A DNA stretch of 64,000 nt from an uncultured Prevotella sp. Its GTDB lineage: Bacteria; Bacteroidota; Bacteroidia; Bacteroidales; Bacteroidaceae. A program made the position numbers and the translations under genes. The stretch is taken from the NCBI GenBank assembly GCA_946405145.1, contig CAMJGE010000001.1, forward strand, positions 248,001 to 312,000, written 5' to 3'. The notes below the pieces were generated by a model. The model did not search any database. It had not been told where the DNA came from and was given only the letters and a program-made list of their open reading frames with translations. This document shows positions 63,167 to 64,000 of the stretch, in pieces (within the stretch, counting starts at the first letter, position 1; each line of letters starts with the position of its first letter).

Positions 63167-64000
63167 TTTTCAGACATTAAGATGACTTCTACATTCATGC
63201 CATCGAAGAGTTCGGCGGTCTTGGCCAGACGGGCACGGAGGCTGACGGCACCCTGCTGATCGACGATAGGATTGATCTCGCTGACGGTGGCCTCATACTG
63301 TTGCGACTTGTCGGCCACAGGGATGACGTGAACACTTGTGCCAACCTTATATTTCTGGAGGTCGGCCTCCATCACACGGAACTCCACCATCATGTCGCCC
63401 GTGGCAATGACACGGCACACGGTCTTCCCTGCTTCAGCGAGCTGGTGGGCCTGTACCGACAGGTTTGCCACCACCCCGTCGAAAGGAGCTGTCAGCACCC
63501 CACTCTGCAGGTCATGACGGGCTGCCTCTAACTGGGTCTTGGCGGTGGCCAGCTGACTCTTCGACAGGGTATAACCCGACTTCAAGTCAGAGTTACGAGT
63601 CACGTTCGATGGAATCTGAGCGGCCTTATCGGGATCGTAGCCATGGGCGATGATCACATCCTGCATCTGCAGGTGGGCCTGTTCGATCCGGAGCTGCGCC
63701 TGTTCTACGGCACGTTCCTTCTGGATAATGTCATTACGGAGCTTGAACTGGTCGAGCGTAGCCAACACCTGTCCCCTGTGCACCTTCTGACCGTTCCTGA
63801 CGAGCACCTGTTCAATGGGCAGTGCCGTCTTAAATGCCAGGTCGGCATAGCGCTCTGCCACCACCTTACCCATGGTCTGCTTTACCTCAGAATCTGGCAG
63901 CGGCAACGCTGGCTTTTCCTCTCGAACGATTGCAGTGGTATCTGCTTCAGGATCCACCTGTCCCGTCTGTCCGCTGCCACAGGCCGTCAGCATTGCAACA
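63163..64000 (-). CDS. HlyD/RND-type periplasmic adaptor lipoprotein (N-terminus beyond window)
   Basis: At least 278 residues are visible, running off the right edge. The frame continues past the first Met as ...VAMLTACGSG, a lipobox (LTAC), so the real start is probably upstream and the protein is a lipoprotein. It has the biotinyl-lipoyl-like pieces (VLVRNGQKVHRGQVLATLDQFKL and GVLTAPFDGVVANLSVQ), an alpha-hairpin between them, and a barrel domain (VIPVADKSQQYEATVSEI). It stops inside the start of the TolC gene (ATGA). Confidence 0.88.
   Translation of the reverse strand, partial: VAMLTACGSGQTGQVDPEADTTAIVREEKPALPLPDSEVKQTMGKVVAERYADLAFKTALPIEQVLVRNGQKVHRGQVLATLDQFKLRNDIIQKERAVEQAQLRIEQAHLQMQDVIIAHGYDPDKAAQIPSNVTRNSDLKSGYTLSKSQLATAKTQLEAARHDLQSGVLTAPFDGVVANLSVQAHQLAEAGKTVCRVIATGDMMVEFRVMEADLQKYKVGTSVHVIPVADKSQQYEATVSEINPIVDQQGAVSLRARLAKTAELFDGMNVEVILMSEK

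Overview
The window looks like a chromosomal segment of a Bacteroidales bacterium, most likely Prevotella or a close relative. Three things point there: many promoters with the Bacteroidota -7 element TAnnTTTG (often with a TTG or TTTG about 20 bp upstream), few visible Shine-Dalgarno sites, and gene families typical of the group (TonB-dependent receptors, propeller-type sensor proteins, DUF4924, gene order trpBEGDCFA). No rRNA, tRNA, CRISPR array, transposase or prophage was seen.

Layout. 0-5 kb: the tail of an unknown gene, a TonB-dependent receptor, then a TSCPD protein with cobS-cobU-cobT (lower-ligand assembly of cobalamin). 5-10 kb: an AraC-type regulator, rny, zapA and two unknown genes on the minus strand; rfbA and an ECF-like sigma factor on the plus strand. 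10-18 kb: a tightly packed minus-strand housekeeping run (LysE-type exporter, DUF4924, rfbD, prfC, Sua5/YrdC, ClC channel, fmt, a likely 34-residue ORF, rpe). 18.7-20.1 kb: a ROK sugar kinase behind three stacked palindromes, and a hotdog thioesterase. 20.2-26.9 kb: a complete trpBEGDCFA operon behind a Trp-Trp-Trp leader peptide and a transcription attenuator. 27-28.5 kb: a degenerate Fic protein and about 0.6 kb of non-coding DNA.

28.5-45.6 kb is the most unusual part: a minus-strand run with short gaps. In transcription order it holds a STAS protein, a 1220-residue VgrG-like spike protein, a 657-residue beta-solenoid repeat protein, an unknown 223-residue protein, a response regulator fused to a SpoIIE/PP2C phosphatase, a membrane-anchored coiled-coil/beta-propeller protein, a propeller sensor with an intact ATPase domain but Asp where the phospho-acceptor His should be, a TonB-dependent receptor with a TPR-like N-terminus, and a GH3 glycosidase. 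No sheath, tube, baseplate or ClpV gene is present. STAS, PP2C and a His-less HATPase together suggest a partner-switching circuit tied to a spike (contractile-injection-like) device.

45.7-50.4 kb is a glycogen/alpha-glucan operon (debranching enzyme, glycosyltransferase, GH57 protein with a degraded active-site motif). 50.6-54.3 kb holds a DAG-kinase-like gene, miaA, gapA and mscL. 54.4-61.6 kb is a LacI regulator / propeller sensor / GH31 alpha-glycosidase operon. The window ends in a TolC-like / HlyD-like efflux operon cut at the right edge.
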